Assembly: GCA_963621145.1 (NCBI GenBank)
Contig: CAVFDI010000028.1
Coordinates: forward strand, 1-22,420
Source: W0P28-013 sp963621145
GTDB lineage: Bacteria; Bacteroidota; Bacteroidia; Bacteroidales; Paludibacteraceae
Direction: 5' to 3'
Length of the DNA stretch: 22,420 bases
Part shown: positions 15,456 through 22,371 of the stretch, piece after piece
How positions within the stretch are numbered: position 1 is the first letter of the stretch
How the letters are laid out: each line of letters starts with the position of its first letter
The notes under the pieces: model-generated
The model's database searches: none
The model's input: only the letters and a program-made list of their open reading frames with translations
Told to the model about the DNA's origin: nothing
Position numbers and translations under genes: made by a program

Positions 15456-16631
15456 TTACCGCTTTCTAAACACGCTCAAAATCAGCCAAGTAATCAGCCA
15501 CGCCACAATGCCAGCCAGCACGGCTAGCACGCACGCACCAAGCACATATTGCCAAAGGTTCACCATCACGCTATCGAAGGTTACTTCGCTGAACAACAGC
15601 GTAATAGGATTGCCAAGCAGCCAACAGCCAACGGCATAACTTCCAAACAGAATGAACGGAATCATGGGCGGCACACTGATGTTGCTCGCCACCACGGCCA
15701 GCAGTTTGTTGAGCCGCGCCACCTGCGCCACTCCCAACGCAATCCACATTTGGTAGCCCCACGCAGGCAAAATACCACAACAAACACCCAATCCCACGGC
15801 TAACGACATGCGTAGGTTGCTTTCGGGCGATTGTGTGATGTTGCGTTGCACAAATCGGCGAATGTTCGTCCAAGTGAGCGCACGCACAAATCGCCACGGA
15901 TAGTAAAACAGTAACGCTATCAGCACCAAACAAGTGTTGAGCAGCGAAATGCGAGTAAAGTCGCGCCCAGGACGGAAATGCGAAACCCTTTCGCCTTCGG
16001 GTGGATAGTAAACACGAATGGGAATGTTCGCCACTTTCAAACCGCGCCAAGCCGCACGCACAAGCACTTCCACCTCGAATTCGTAGCGTTGGGTGATGAA
16101 GTGCGCCTGCATCAAGTTTTCGAGCGGATAGAGCCTAAAACCCGACTGCGTGTCGGTGAGTTTGATGCCCGTTTCGGCCCAATACCAAAAATTCGAAAAA
16201 CGGTTGGCAAAGGTGTTGCGTTGCGGCATATTTTCGGCTTGCAGATTGCGTGCGCCCACCAGCAGCGTGTTTGGCATGCGCTCGGCTGCCTCCACAAACA
16301 CGGGAATATCGTCGGCAAAATGCTGCCCGTCGCTGTCGATGGTGATGGCGTTTTTGTAACCAAGCCGCAACGCCTCGCGCAGACCTGTTTTCAGAGCGTA
16401 GCCCTTACCGCGATTTTTGGCGTAACCAATCACTCGCACTTCTGGGCGCAATGCCAAAAGTTCGGCGGTGCTGTCGGTGCTGCCATCGTTCACCACCATT
16501 ATGTCGTCGGTATATTGGCGCACAGCGTCGATTACCTGCAGCAGCGTTTTTTCGTTGTTGTAGGTTGGAATCAACACCACGCAATGCAGTGCCGCAAGTC
16601 GTTCTTTTATGTTAAAGTTTTGGTTTAACAA
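15456..16631 (-). CDS. GT2 glycosyltransferase fused to a DUF2062 membrane domain
   Basis: A 391-residue membrane-associated protein. Residues 17-230 are a GT-A family 2 glycosyltransferase (DPM1/DGT-like): VVLIPTYNNEKTL, DGST at 49-52, the nucleotide-metal motif DSDGQH at 99-104, and TDTQSGFRLYP near 159-169, which is typical of polyprenyl-phosphate sugar transferases. A hydrophobic segment (229-245) leads to the DUF2062 domain (about 255-390: SPESNLRMSLAVGLGVCCGILPAWG...). The protein likely transfers a sugar to a lipid or polyprenyl carrier on the cytoplasmic face. No ATG is available between the in-frame TGA at 16653-16655 and the GT domain. TTG at 16629-16631 gives the family-like N terminus NIKERLAALHCVVL, so it is taken as the start. 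It lies 29 bp after the lolA-like gene in the presumed cluster operon. Confidence 0.88.
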   Translation of the reverse strand: MLNQNFNIKERLAALHCVVLIPTYNNEKTLLQVIDAVRQYTDDIMVVNDGSTDSTAELLALRPEVRVIGYAKNRGKGYALKTGLREALRLGYKNAITIDSDGQHFADDIPVFVEAAERMPNTLLVGARNLQAENMPQRNTFANRFSNFWYWAETGIKLTDTQSGFRLYPLENLMQAHFITQRYEFEVEVLVRAAWRGLKVANIPIRVYYPPEGERVSHFRPGRDFTRISLLNTCLVLIALLFYYPWRFVRALTWTNIRRFVQRNITQSPESNLRMSLAVGLGVCCGILPAWGYQMWIALGVAQVARLNKLLAVVASNISVPPMIPFILFGSYAVGCWLLGNPITLLFSEVTFDSVMVNLWQYVLGACVLAVLAGIVAWLITWLILSVFRKR

Positions 16632-16660
16632 TTTATCGCAATTAGTTTTGTATCAAATAG

Positions 16661-17290
16661 TTACTTTTGTTGAATATCGAAAATTTTAGCATCGATCGAT
16701 TGGTTGAATACAGGCTTTTCAAAACGATATTCGGTGAAATTGCCATTGGCCTCGTTCATCAGCAAAATCTGCAACGCAAGCGATTTTTTATCGAAAGTCA
16801 GCACCACATTGGCAAAATATTTCTTTGCCGAGCCGTCGAACGCAACAGTCAAGACATAGTTATTTTCGCCTTCCACAACGCTTATTTTTGTATTTCTACC
16901 AGTTTTCAATCGTTCATAATCGCCTACTACACAGGCAGTTAGTAATGTGCGCATCTGTTTCAGCATGGGATTACTCTGCGCATTGGCAGCGTTGCGTTTG
17001 CCGCCAACAATCATCACAAAGTCGTCGCCATTCATCAGCATTAAATCGCCCTGCGGACGGCTGTAGCGCATGCAAACTTTGTCGCTTTTTTGGTAGTAAA
17101 ATCGTCCACTTGCGTTGATGTCGTTTTTCAACGCTTTTGCATGCTTGCGCTGTGTAAATTGGCTCTCGATGGTATTGATTTTCGCACCATTTTGTGCTAT
17201 TTTCGTCAAAATCTCTGCCTCTGTTTCAGCAAAAATTGGCAGACTTACACAAATAAAAAATATCGATAAAACAAAGTTTAATCGTTTCAT
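16661..17290 (-). CDS. LolA-like periplasmic lipid carrier protein (copy 2)
   Basis: A 209-residue exported protein with a signal peptide (residues 1-21, ending IFA before Glu-Thr). The mature protein shows the LolA-type layout: ILTKIAQNGAKINTIESQFTQRK, GRFYYQKSDKVCMRYSRPQGDLMLMNGDDFVMIVGGK, and the C-terminal SIDAKIFDIQ. LolA proteins bind acyl chains in a beta-barrel-like groove. It sits 2 bp after the polysaccharide deacetylase-like gene and 29 bp before the GT2 gene, so translation is probably coupled. Its position among the ketosynthase, MMPL and glycosyltransferase genes suggests it escorts the cluster product to the outer membrane, by analogy with aryl-polyene clusters; no direct evidence is visible. 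It is paralogous to the protein at 9-635. Confidence 0.87.
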   Translation of the reverse strand: MKRLNFVLSIFFICVSLPIFAETEAEILTKIAQNGAKINTIESQFTQRKHAKALKNDINASGRFYYQKSDKVCMRYSRPQGDLMLMNGDDFVMIVGGKRNAANAQSNPMLKQMRTLLTACVVGDYERLKTGRNTKISVVEGENNYVLTVAFDGSAKKYFANVVLTFDKKSLALQILLMNEANGNFTEYRFEKPVFNQSIDAKIFDIQQK

Positions 17291-17292
17291 AT

Positions 17293-17958
17293 TCAGATAT
17301 TTACAATTTTATAGGCGTTATTTTTCAGCATTTCAATTGTCATTTCGAGCAATTGGTCACTTTCGGGGCGATCGTCGTGCAGCAGAACGATGGCTCCTGC
17401 ATGCAGTTGGCGTTCGATGCGGCGTACCACTTTTTCGCGCGGCGTGCGACTGTTGGTGTCGTACGAGCGTATGCTCCAGCCAATGGTTTTCAAGCCTAAT
17501 CGCCTCACTGCCAGACCGATATGCGGATTTGTAACGCCAAATGGAGGTCGAAAAATGTCTATTCGTTGTCCGCTCAACTGCTCCAAAAGTTCGCGCTCGG
17601 TGCGCAATTCGTCCATCACTCGCTTTGTGCTCATCAGCGGAAAAGTGCCACGGTGGTGCATGGTGTGCAGCCCAATGCGATGACCGTCGGCGGCTATTTG
17701 TCGCACCAAATCGGGGTTTTGCACTGCCTTGTCGCCAATCAGAAAAAATGTGGCATGAATGTTGTTTCGTCGCAAAATCTCAAGAATTTTCGGCGTTTGC
17801 ACGGCATCGCAACCATCGTCGAAAGTGAGCGCCACTGCCCTTTCGTCGGTCGACAAACGGCACAACGCACGCACATACACGCCAAGCCGCAAACTGTACG
17901 ACGCCGCAAACAACAGCGCAAAAATCAGGAGTAATATGGCAAGAAAATAATAACCCAA
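17293..17958 (-). CDS. Membrane-anchored polysaccharide deacetylase-like protein (NodB fold)
   Basis: A 221-residue protein with an N-terminal hydrophobic anchor (residues 3-22) and a NodB-homology domain. All main catalytic motifs are present: TFDDG at 45-49 (catalytic base and metal Asp), the metal-binding HTMHH at 98-102 matching H(S/T)xxH, RPPFG at 137-141 and LLHD at 192-195. It should be a metal-dependent N- or O-deacetylase acting at the membrane surface; whether the substrate is the cluster's own glycan or lipid is unknown. The only available start near the domain is TTG at 17956-17958, immediately after an in-frame TAA (17959-17961), and no ATG occurs before the anchor, so TTG is assigned. 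It lies 45 bp after the ketosynthase fusion and 2 bp before the lolA-like gene. Confidence 0.85.
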   Translation of the reverse strand: MGYYFLAILLLIFALLFAASYSLRLGVYVRALCRLSTDERAVALTFDDGCDAVQTPKILEILRRNNIHATFFLIGDKAVQNPDLVRQIAADGHRIGLHTMHHRGTFPLMSTKRVMDELRTERELLEQLSGQRIDIFRPPFGVTNPHIGLAVRRLGLKTIGWSIRSYDTNSRTPREKVVRRIERQLHAGAIVLLHDDRPESDQLLEMTIEMLKNNAYKIVNI

Positions 17959-18003
17959 TTATCTAATTTTCAATTATTTATTTAATCAGAACACCAAAAA
18001 TCT

Positions 18004-19965
18004 TCAATTCTTCAAATTAGAAAATGATATTTTTGTTGGCAATTTTCCAAAGTAGCTATTATAGACGCAACCGCTTGATTTTCCGCTAGTTATAGCACCG
18101 AAAAGTTTGGCTGCGGAGGCAGTGTGGAATGTACCACAGTCGCTGTAATCGACCTCAACATTTTCCGGCAAACGATCGAGAAATTCGGGCATGAAAATCT
18201 GCGCCAGAGTGTCGTCTGTTTTGCTGTCGGAAAGCACAAAAAAGTATGCGCCCTCGCCTGCCGTGGCGTGTCGCCAAAGTCCCATGCGCTCCATAATTTT
18301 CAGTTGCGATGGCGTATTCTGATCGAATGCACCAAGTAGCACACAATGCGCTTCGCCGCTCTGAATCAGCAAAATAGCGTCAAGCAACGCACTTTCGAAA
18401 CTGCGTCCGCGGTGCGTGTAAGTCATGTTGTAGCAGTGATTTTTGCAGAGCAGCCCAATCTGTCCGCCCACGGTGTTGAAGGTGGATTGTATGAACGGCG
18501 TTGGATTGAGCAGCGATTCGTCGTTTTCGATGAGTGTGCGCAGGAATTTTTCGCTGTCGTCCAAGCAACCGAAGCCCGTAGCAGTGATTATGGCGTCGAT
18601 TGGCTGACTGCAACGCTGAACGCATGCCATGCCCACACTTACGCCAGTCTTCACCAAGCGACTCATGCGGCGGCGCAATGCAGCATCGGGAATCAGCATT
18701 TTTATGTCATCTGTCAGTGTTTTGTCTGATGTGGCGATGTTGATGTAAACAGGCTTTTCGTGCCAATTTTCGTCCGATTTCGGAGCATTTTTGCCAAAAA
18801 TGAGCGTAGCACAATTGCCGCCAAAACCAAACGAATTGCTCATTACGGTTTGAAGATTTTTGCCGCTGACAAGCATTGTTTCGGGCTTCAAAGGCAGTTC
18901 GTGCATGGGTGTTTGGAAGTTCAGATTTGGCCAAATTTCGCCATGCTGAATGGACAAGAGCGAGAACACCGCCTCTATTCCGCCAGCGGCTGCCAGTGTG
19001 TGACCAGTGAATGCTTTTGTAGAACTGAACGGCGGAACGTTGTTGCCAAAAATGCGCTGCAATGCCGCTGCTTCGGAGGCGTCGTTGTTGCCCGTGCCTG
19101 TTCCGTGCACATTGATATAATCGATTTTGCCTGTTGATAAGTGCGCCATCTGCATGGCTTTGCTCATCGACAGAAAAGCCCCGTCACCACTTTGCGAAGT
19201 GGCAGTTTGGTGATGTGCATCATTGGTATTCGCAAAACCTAAAAGATAGCCGTAACTCTTTACTGATAAGCGTTCGGAGCATTGCATCACAACATAGCCT
19301 GCGCCCTCGCCAAGATTCAGTCCAGCGCGCGTGTCGTCGAACGGACGGCAGCGTTTTTCGTCCAAAATCATCAGCGATTTGAAGCCATTGAGCGTGAATT
19401 GGCAGAGCGAATCGGTGCCGCCAGCCACCACCACATCGAGCAGACCAGCCTGCAGCATACGTGCACCAAGCATTATGGCATTTGCGGCCGACGAACAAGC
19501 AGTCGAGATGGTTGTCGAAAAGTCGTTGATGCCGCAGTATTGCGCAATGGCAAGCGTGCTGTCGGCGCTATCGTGGTGCGCTGCAAGTCGCAAACGACCT
19601 TTGTTCGCATCGAGCATAAAGTCGCGATAGAAGCGCTCAGTCAGGTCCATGCCGCCAACCGAAGTAGACGAAATCAGCCCGATTTTGAGACCACATTTTG
19701 CATCAATTTCAGCATCGCAGAGTGCCTCTTTGGTAGCAAGCATACCAAGCAGTGACGTGCGCGAAAAGGTGGCATTTTCGGGCAATCCAAGCCGATTTTT
19801 CAATGCTGAATTGTCCATTTTCACCTCGCCAACAGGCACATGGTGATTAGTTTGAAACAGCCGCACACCGTCCAAACCGCTCTGCCCTGCCCGCAACGCC
19901 GCAAGATTGCTCTCGACACCCACGCCAAGAGCCGATACAACTCCTATGCCAGTGATTTTAATCAC
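18004..19965 (-). CDS. Beta-ketoacyl-ACP synthase fused to a degenerate second ketosynthase-like unit
   Basis: A 653-residue protein. Residues 1-390 are a complete FabF/FabB-type condensing enzyme: Cys157 in STACSS, His287 in NVHGTGT, Lys317 and His322 in KAFTGHT, and GFGGNCATL near 380. It should perform decarboxylative Claisen condensation of malonyl-ACP. Residues about 425-653 match the ketoacyl-synt_2 type (beta-ketoacyl synthase N-terminal-like): MSRLVKTG, DAIITATGFGCLDDSEKFL, STFNTVGGQIGLL and CGTFHTASA. No catalytic Cys is found in this second unit, so it is probably structural or a chain-length partner. In aryl-polyene clusters these two parts are often separate genes, so this is a fusion. 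The start is GTG at 19963-19965 (no ATG after the upstream in-frame stop), giving the typical IKITGIGVVSALG N terminus. It follows the ACP by 55 bp. Confidence 0.9.
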   Translation of the reverse strand: MIKITGIGVVSALGVGVESNLAALRAGQSGLDGVRLFQTNHHVPVGEVKMDNSALKNRLGLPENATFSRTSLLGMLATKEALCDAEIDAKCGLKIGLISSTSVGGMDLTERFYRDFMLDANKGRLRLAAHHDSADSTLAIAQYCGINDFSTTISTACSSAANAIMLGARMLQAGLLDVVVAGGTDSLCQFTLNGFKSLMILDEKRCRPFDDTRAGLNLGEGAGYVVMQCSERLSVKSYGYLLGFANTNDAHHQTATSQSGDGAFLSMSKAMQMAHLSTGKIDYINVHGTGTGNNDASEAAALQRIFGNNVPPFSSTKAFTGHTLAAAGGIEAVFSLLSIQHGEIWPNLNFQTPMHELPLKPETMLVSGKNLQTVMSNSFGFGGNCATLIFGKNAPKSDENWHEKPVYINIATSDKTLTDDIKMLIPDAALRRRMSRLVKTGVSVGMACVQRCSQPIDAIITATGFGCLDDSEKFLRTLIENDESLLNPTPFIQSTFNTVGGQIGLLCKNHCYNMTYTHRGRSFESALLDAILLIQSGEAHCVLLGAFDQNTPSQLKIMERMGLWRHATAGEGAYFFVLSDSKTDDTLAQIFMPEFLDRLPENVEVDYSDCGTFHTASAAKLFGAITSGKSSGCVYNSYFGKLPTKISFSNLKN

Positions 19966-20020
19966 GAGATTTCTATTTTTTCCAATGTATCAAAAAAAAG
20001 CCGTTGCGACCTGCGTTTCG

Positions 20021-20278
20021 CTATTTCGTGCGATTTTTCTCGATGAACTCGGCCAACACGCGCACCGAAGCAAAATGCTCTTTGGCGGCTTTTGGTTCGG
20101 GCAATTTAATGCCGTATTCGCGTTCGAGAATCAAGATGATTTCGAGCGCATCAATCGAATCCAAACCCAAGCCTTCGCCAAAAAGTGGCGCATCAGTATC
20201 GATATCGGCGGGCGTCATCTCCTCCAAATTGAGCGCATCAATCAGTTGTTGTTTCAGTTGTTCAATCAGTTGTTCCAT
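20021..20278 (-). CDS. Acyl carrier protein
   Basis: An 85-residue acidic four-helix carrier. The phosphopantetheine attachment site is Ser41 in LGLDSIDALEI, and the length and charge match type II ACPs. It needs a 4'-phosphopantetheinyl transferase, which is not in this window. Its place directly upstream of a ketosynthase fusion and downstream of another ketosynthase marks it as a dedicated cluster ACP rather than the housekeeping acpP, which normally neighbours fabF; I cannot exclude the latter. ATG start at 20276-20278. It is preceded by an AAAGT-rich iterated stretch and a 49-bp repeat in an unusually long 394-bp spacer. Confidence 0.92.
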   Translation of the reverse strand: MEQLIEQLKQQLIDALNLEEMTPADIDTDAPLFGEGLGLDSIDALEIILILEREYGIKLPEPKAAKEHFASVRVLAEFIEKNRTK

Positions 20279-20285
20279 AATAGTA

Positions 20286-20335
20286 TGAAAGTTTATAAAG
20301 TTGAAAGTCTATAAAGTGTGTAAAGTGAAAAAGTT
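20286..20335. repeat. Iterated AAAGT motif just upstream of the ACP gene
   Basis: Six copies of AAAGT or AAGT spaced about 8-10 bp apart lie 8-57 bp before the ACP start. On the coding strand it reads as repeated ACTTT. It could be a slippage-derived repeat or iterated binding sites. Confidence 0.6.
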
Positions 20336-20336
20336 A

Positions 20337-20385
20337 TTTCTAATTTCTGGTTTCTAATTGTTTCTCAAAATTACTGCCGCAATTT
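20337..20385 (-). repeat. 49-bp intergenic repeat, copy A (upstream of ACP)
   Basis: Matches 46 of 49 bases at 22372-22420 in the same orientation. On the minus strand it opens with a potential hairpin, AAATTGC-GGCA-GTAATTT, in which one pair is a G-U wobble, followed by AGAAACnA-type repeats. It ends 59 bp from the ACP ATG. Confidence 0.85.
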
Positions 20386-20454
20386 TTGTTTCTAAGTTTC
20401 TATGTTTCTGGTTATTTGTTGAATCGTTTAATCGTTGAACTGTTGAAGCGTTTC

Positions 20455-20473
20455 GGACGCACTCGGTGCGTCC
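20455..20473. repeat. GGACGCAC-TCG-GTGCGTCC hairpin (REP-like)
   Basis: An 8-bp perfect inverted repeat with a 3-nt centre. The arms are identical to the core of the terminator stem at 3468-3488. No T-run follows on either strand, so it is not an obvious intrinsic terminator. The flanking TAGGGACGCAC-type sequence resembles dispersed intergenic repeats in Bacteroidota. Confidence 0.7.
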
Positions 20474-20672
20474 CTACAATTTGAAATCTGAAATTCTGAA
20501 TTTTTGTGATAAGCGAGCGCAGTGCCAAACTCGTTTGAGCAATGCCGAGCGGAGCAAAAATCAAATAAAATTTGAAATTGCGGCTTCGCAGCATCACTGC
20601 TAACTTCTCACTTCTCACTAAAAATTCCTAACTCTTAATTCCTCACTCCTAATTTTTCTTGCTACTTGCTAC

Positions 20673-22358
20673 TCATATCTTGCGACTTAAAAAATCAAAT
20701 TTCGCAGTATAGTGGTCGCCAAGCAGTTCGCACCAACCAAGTATCACACGATCGGCAATGCCGCGCTGCAAAAGCATTTGGGCATATTGGCGAGCAAAAC
20801 CATCGGGCGCATTTTGCACAAAAAATGTGTTTTCGCCTTGAATGTGATGCCTGATGCAAATTTCGCCACTCACAATGTTTGGCAGCGTGTAGACAAACAC
20901 CGCTGGCGACGCCATTTCGTGCGCATTGAGCAGTTGCTGATGGCGACAATCGGTGTCGAGCGAGGCTGCATGATTTGCCAAAACAATGGCAGTTCGTGTT
21001 GCATCGTCCTCTAAATCAACATCTTGCAAAAGTTTTTCGGCAGCCACATAGCCCAATTTGCTCAAATCGTCCATCTTGAAAAATTTCATATTTGGCGCAT
21101 TGAGCGATCTGTATTCTTCGCGGATAAATTCGGCAAATGGTCTATCTGAAGCCATTTTCACGCTGCGCAAAGTGTGAATCGGCACATTTTCTGATTTTTT
21201 TTCTGACACTTTTTCGCCCAAGCGAATGACCATCGCAGCATTGCAACCGCCAAAGCCAGAAGCGATTTTTAGGCAGCAATCGCCATGCGTAATTTGCTGA
21301 TGTTCAGCCGAAACATCGATTGCGTAAGGCACGCCAAGCGTCTCGAAACCTTTTGTACCAAAAATGATTTTGTTGCGCAGTTGCCACACGCACAAAATGC
21401 TCTCGACCACGCCACAAGCACCAAGCGTATGACCAAAATAAGGTTTCATGCTGTTCACTGGAACGGCGAGCAAATCGCTGAGATTCAGGGCTTTACTTTC
21501 CATCTCGTCGTTGTAAACGGTAGCAGTGCCGTGTGCGCTCACAAATGCCAAATCGTCTTTTTCGATGTTGGCTTCGCGCATGGCATTTTGCATGGCGTAG
21601 TGCAGTCCATCGCCAGTACGCGAAGGTCCAGAAATGTGGTTTGCATCGTTGGTGATGCTGCCGCCAGCGATTGTAACTAGCTCATTTCCACGCAATTGCT
21701 CGTCGCACGAGAGCAAAACCGCGCCACACGCCTCGCCCATCGACAGACCATTGCGAGCCGAATCATAAGGTCGGCAGAGTGTTTCGCTCACCGATTTGAA
21801 CGACTGAAAGCCCGACACCACAAATTTTGTCAGCAAATCGCCACCAACAACCAACACATGGCGGTAGCGCCCTTCTTCAATCAATCGCGAAGCAACAATG
21901 AGAGCCGAAACACCTGATATACAAGCATTTGAAATGAGAATTGGTTCGGAAGTGATGCCAAGAGAATCAGCAACTTTTTGGGCTAGATTTGGCAGAAAAA
22001 CGCGTTCGTCGGTCAGACCATTCTCTTGCAAAAGGTCGATATTTCCTTTGGTCGACGAGATGACGAATCCGAAATCGCTACCCGCAAAATCGACCGACGA
22101 CACCTGTTTTTTCACGTCGTTTGCCATCATCACCATCAACCTTTCGAGCGTCGTGAGTGCGCTGTTGCTGTAGATTTTTTCCCAATCGATGCGCCCAGCC
22201 ATGAATGGTTCGTCGCAAATGGCGGAATCATTGTGGCGCACAACGCCCGAAACGTAGTCAAGAATGTGCCTAGCATTGCACTCGGTGCCCACGCCAAGAG
22301 CCGTTACCATTTGGTCGGCAACCCAATAAACAGTCGGTATTTGCTGATGGGAAGACAT
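20673..22358 (-). CDS. Beta-ketoacyl-ACP synthase with degenerate C-terminal thiolase-fold extension
   Basis: A 561-residue protein. Residues 8-382 are a full ketosynthase: Cys146 in ISNACISG, His276 in SAHGTAT, Lys305 and His310 in KPYFGHT, and GFGGCNAA near 369-375. Residues about 395-561 (RSVKMAS..., MKFFKMDDLSKLGYVAAEKLL, VLANHAASLDTDCRHQQ, VFVYTLPNIVSGEICIRHHIQGE) look like half of a ketosynthase N-terminal domain in which the nucleophile position is replaced by the TLPN segment. I recognise this small unit as one normally encoded by a separate gene near flexirubin/aryl-polyene ketosynthases. The protein probably extends or primes the polyene chain with the ACP and the second ketosynthase; it might also be a chain-length-factor-like partner, but the intact Cys-His-His set argues for catalysis. 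ATG start at 22356-22358. The last codons are encoded by an intergenic-type repeat. Confidence 0.9.
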   Translation of the reverse strand: MSSHQQIPTVYWVADQMVTALGVGTECNARHILDYVSGVVRHNDSAICDEPFMAGRIDWEKIYSNSALTTLERLMVMMANDVKKQVSSVDFAGSDFGFVISSTKGNIDLLQENGLTDERVFLPNLAQKVADSLGITSEPILISNACISGVSALIVASRLIEEGRYRHVLVVGGDLLTKFVVSGFQSFKSVSETLCRPYDSARNGLSMGEACGAVLLSCDEQLRGNELVTIAGGSITNDANHISGPSRTGDGLHYAMQNAMREANIEKDDLAFVSAHGTATVYNDEMESKALNLSDLLAVPVNSMKPYFGHTLGACGVVESILCVWQLRNKIIFGTKGFETLGVPYAIDVSAEHQQITHGDCCLKIASGFGGCNAAMVIRLGEKVSEKKSENVPIHTLRSVKMASDRPFAEFIREEYRSLNAPNMKFFKMDDLSKLGYVAAEKLLQDVDLEDDATRTAIVLANHAASLDTDCRHQQLLNAHEMASPAVFVYTLPNIVSGEICIRHHIQGENTFFVQNAPDGFARQYAQMLLQRGIADRVILGWCELLGDHYTAKFDFLSRKI

Positions 22359-22371
22359 TGGTAAATTCTGG

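Larger units (their letters stand above)
20279..20672. other. 394-bp repeat-rich spacer between the first ketosynthase gene and the ACP gene
   Basis: No credible gene. Reading from 20279 upward it contains an AAAGT-iterated stretch (20286-20335), a 49-bp repeat copy (20337-20385), more TTTCT-type repeats, a GGACGCAC hairpin (20455-20473), a GAGCAATGCCGAGCGGAGC stretch and a pyrimidine-rich block of TTCTCACTTCTCAC-type repeats (20595-20670). A 68-residue reading frame at 20412-20618 is made of these repeats and has no protein features. Confidence 0.75.

Noticed and set aside
20412..20618. 68-residue minus-strand frame between the ketosynthase and ACP genes
   Set aside because: Encoded by intergenic repeats and the GGACGCAC hairpin; no homology pattern or credible start context.
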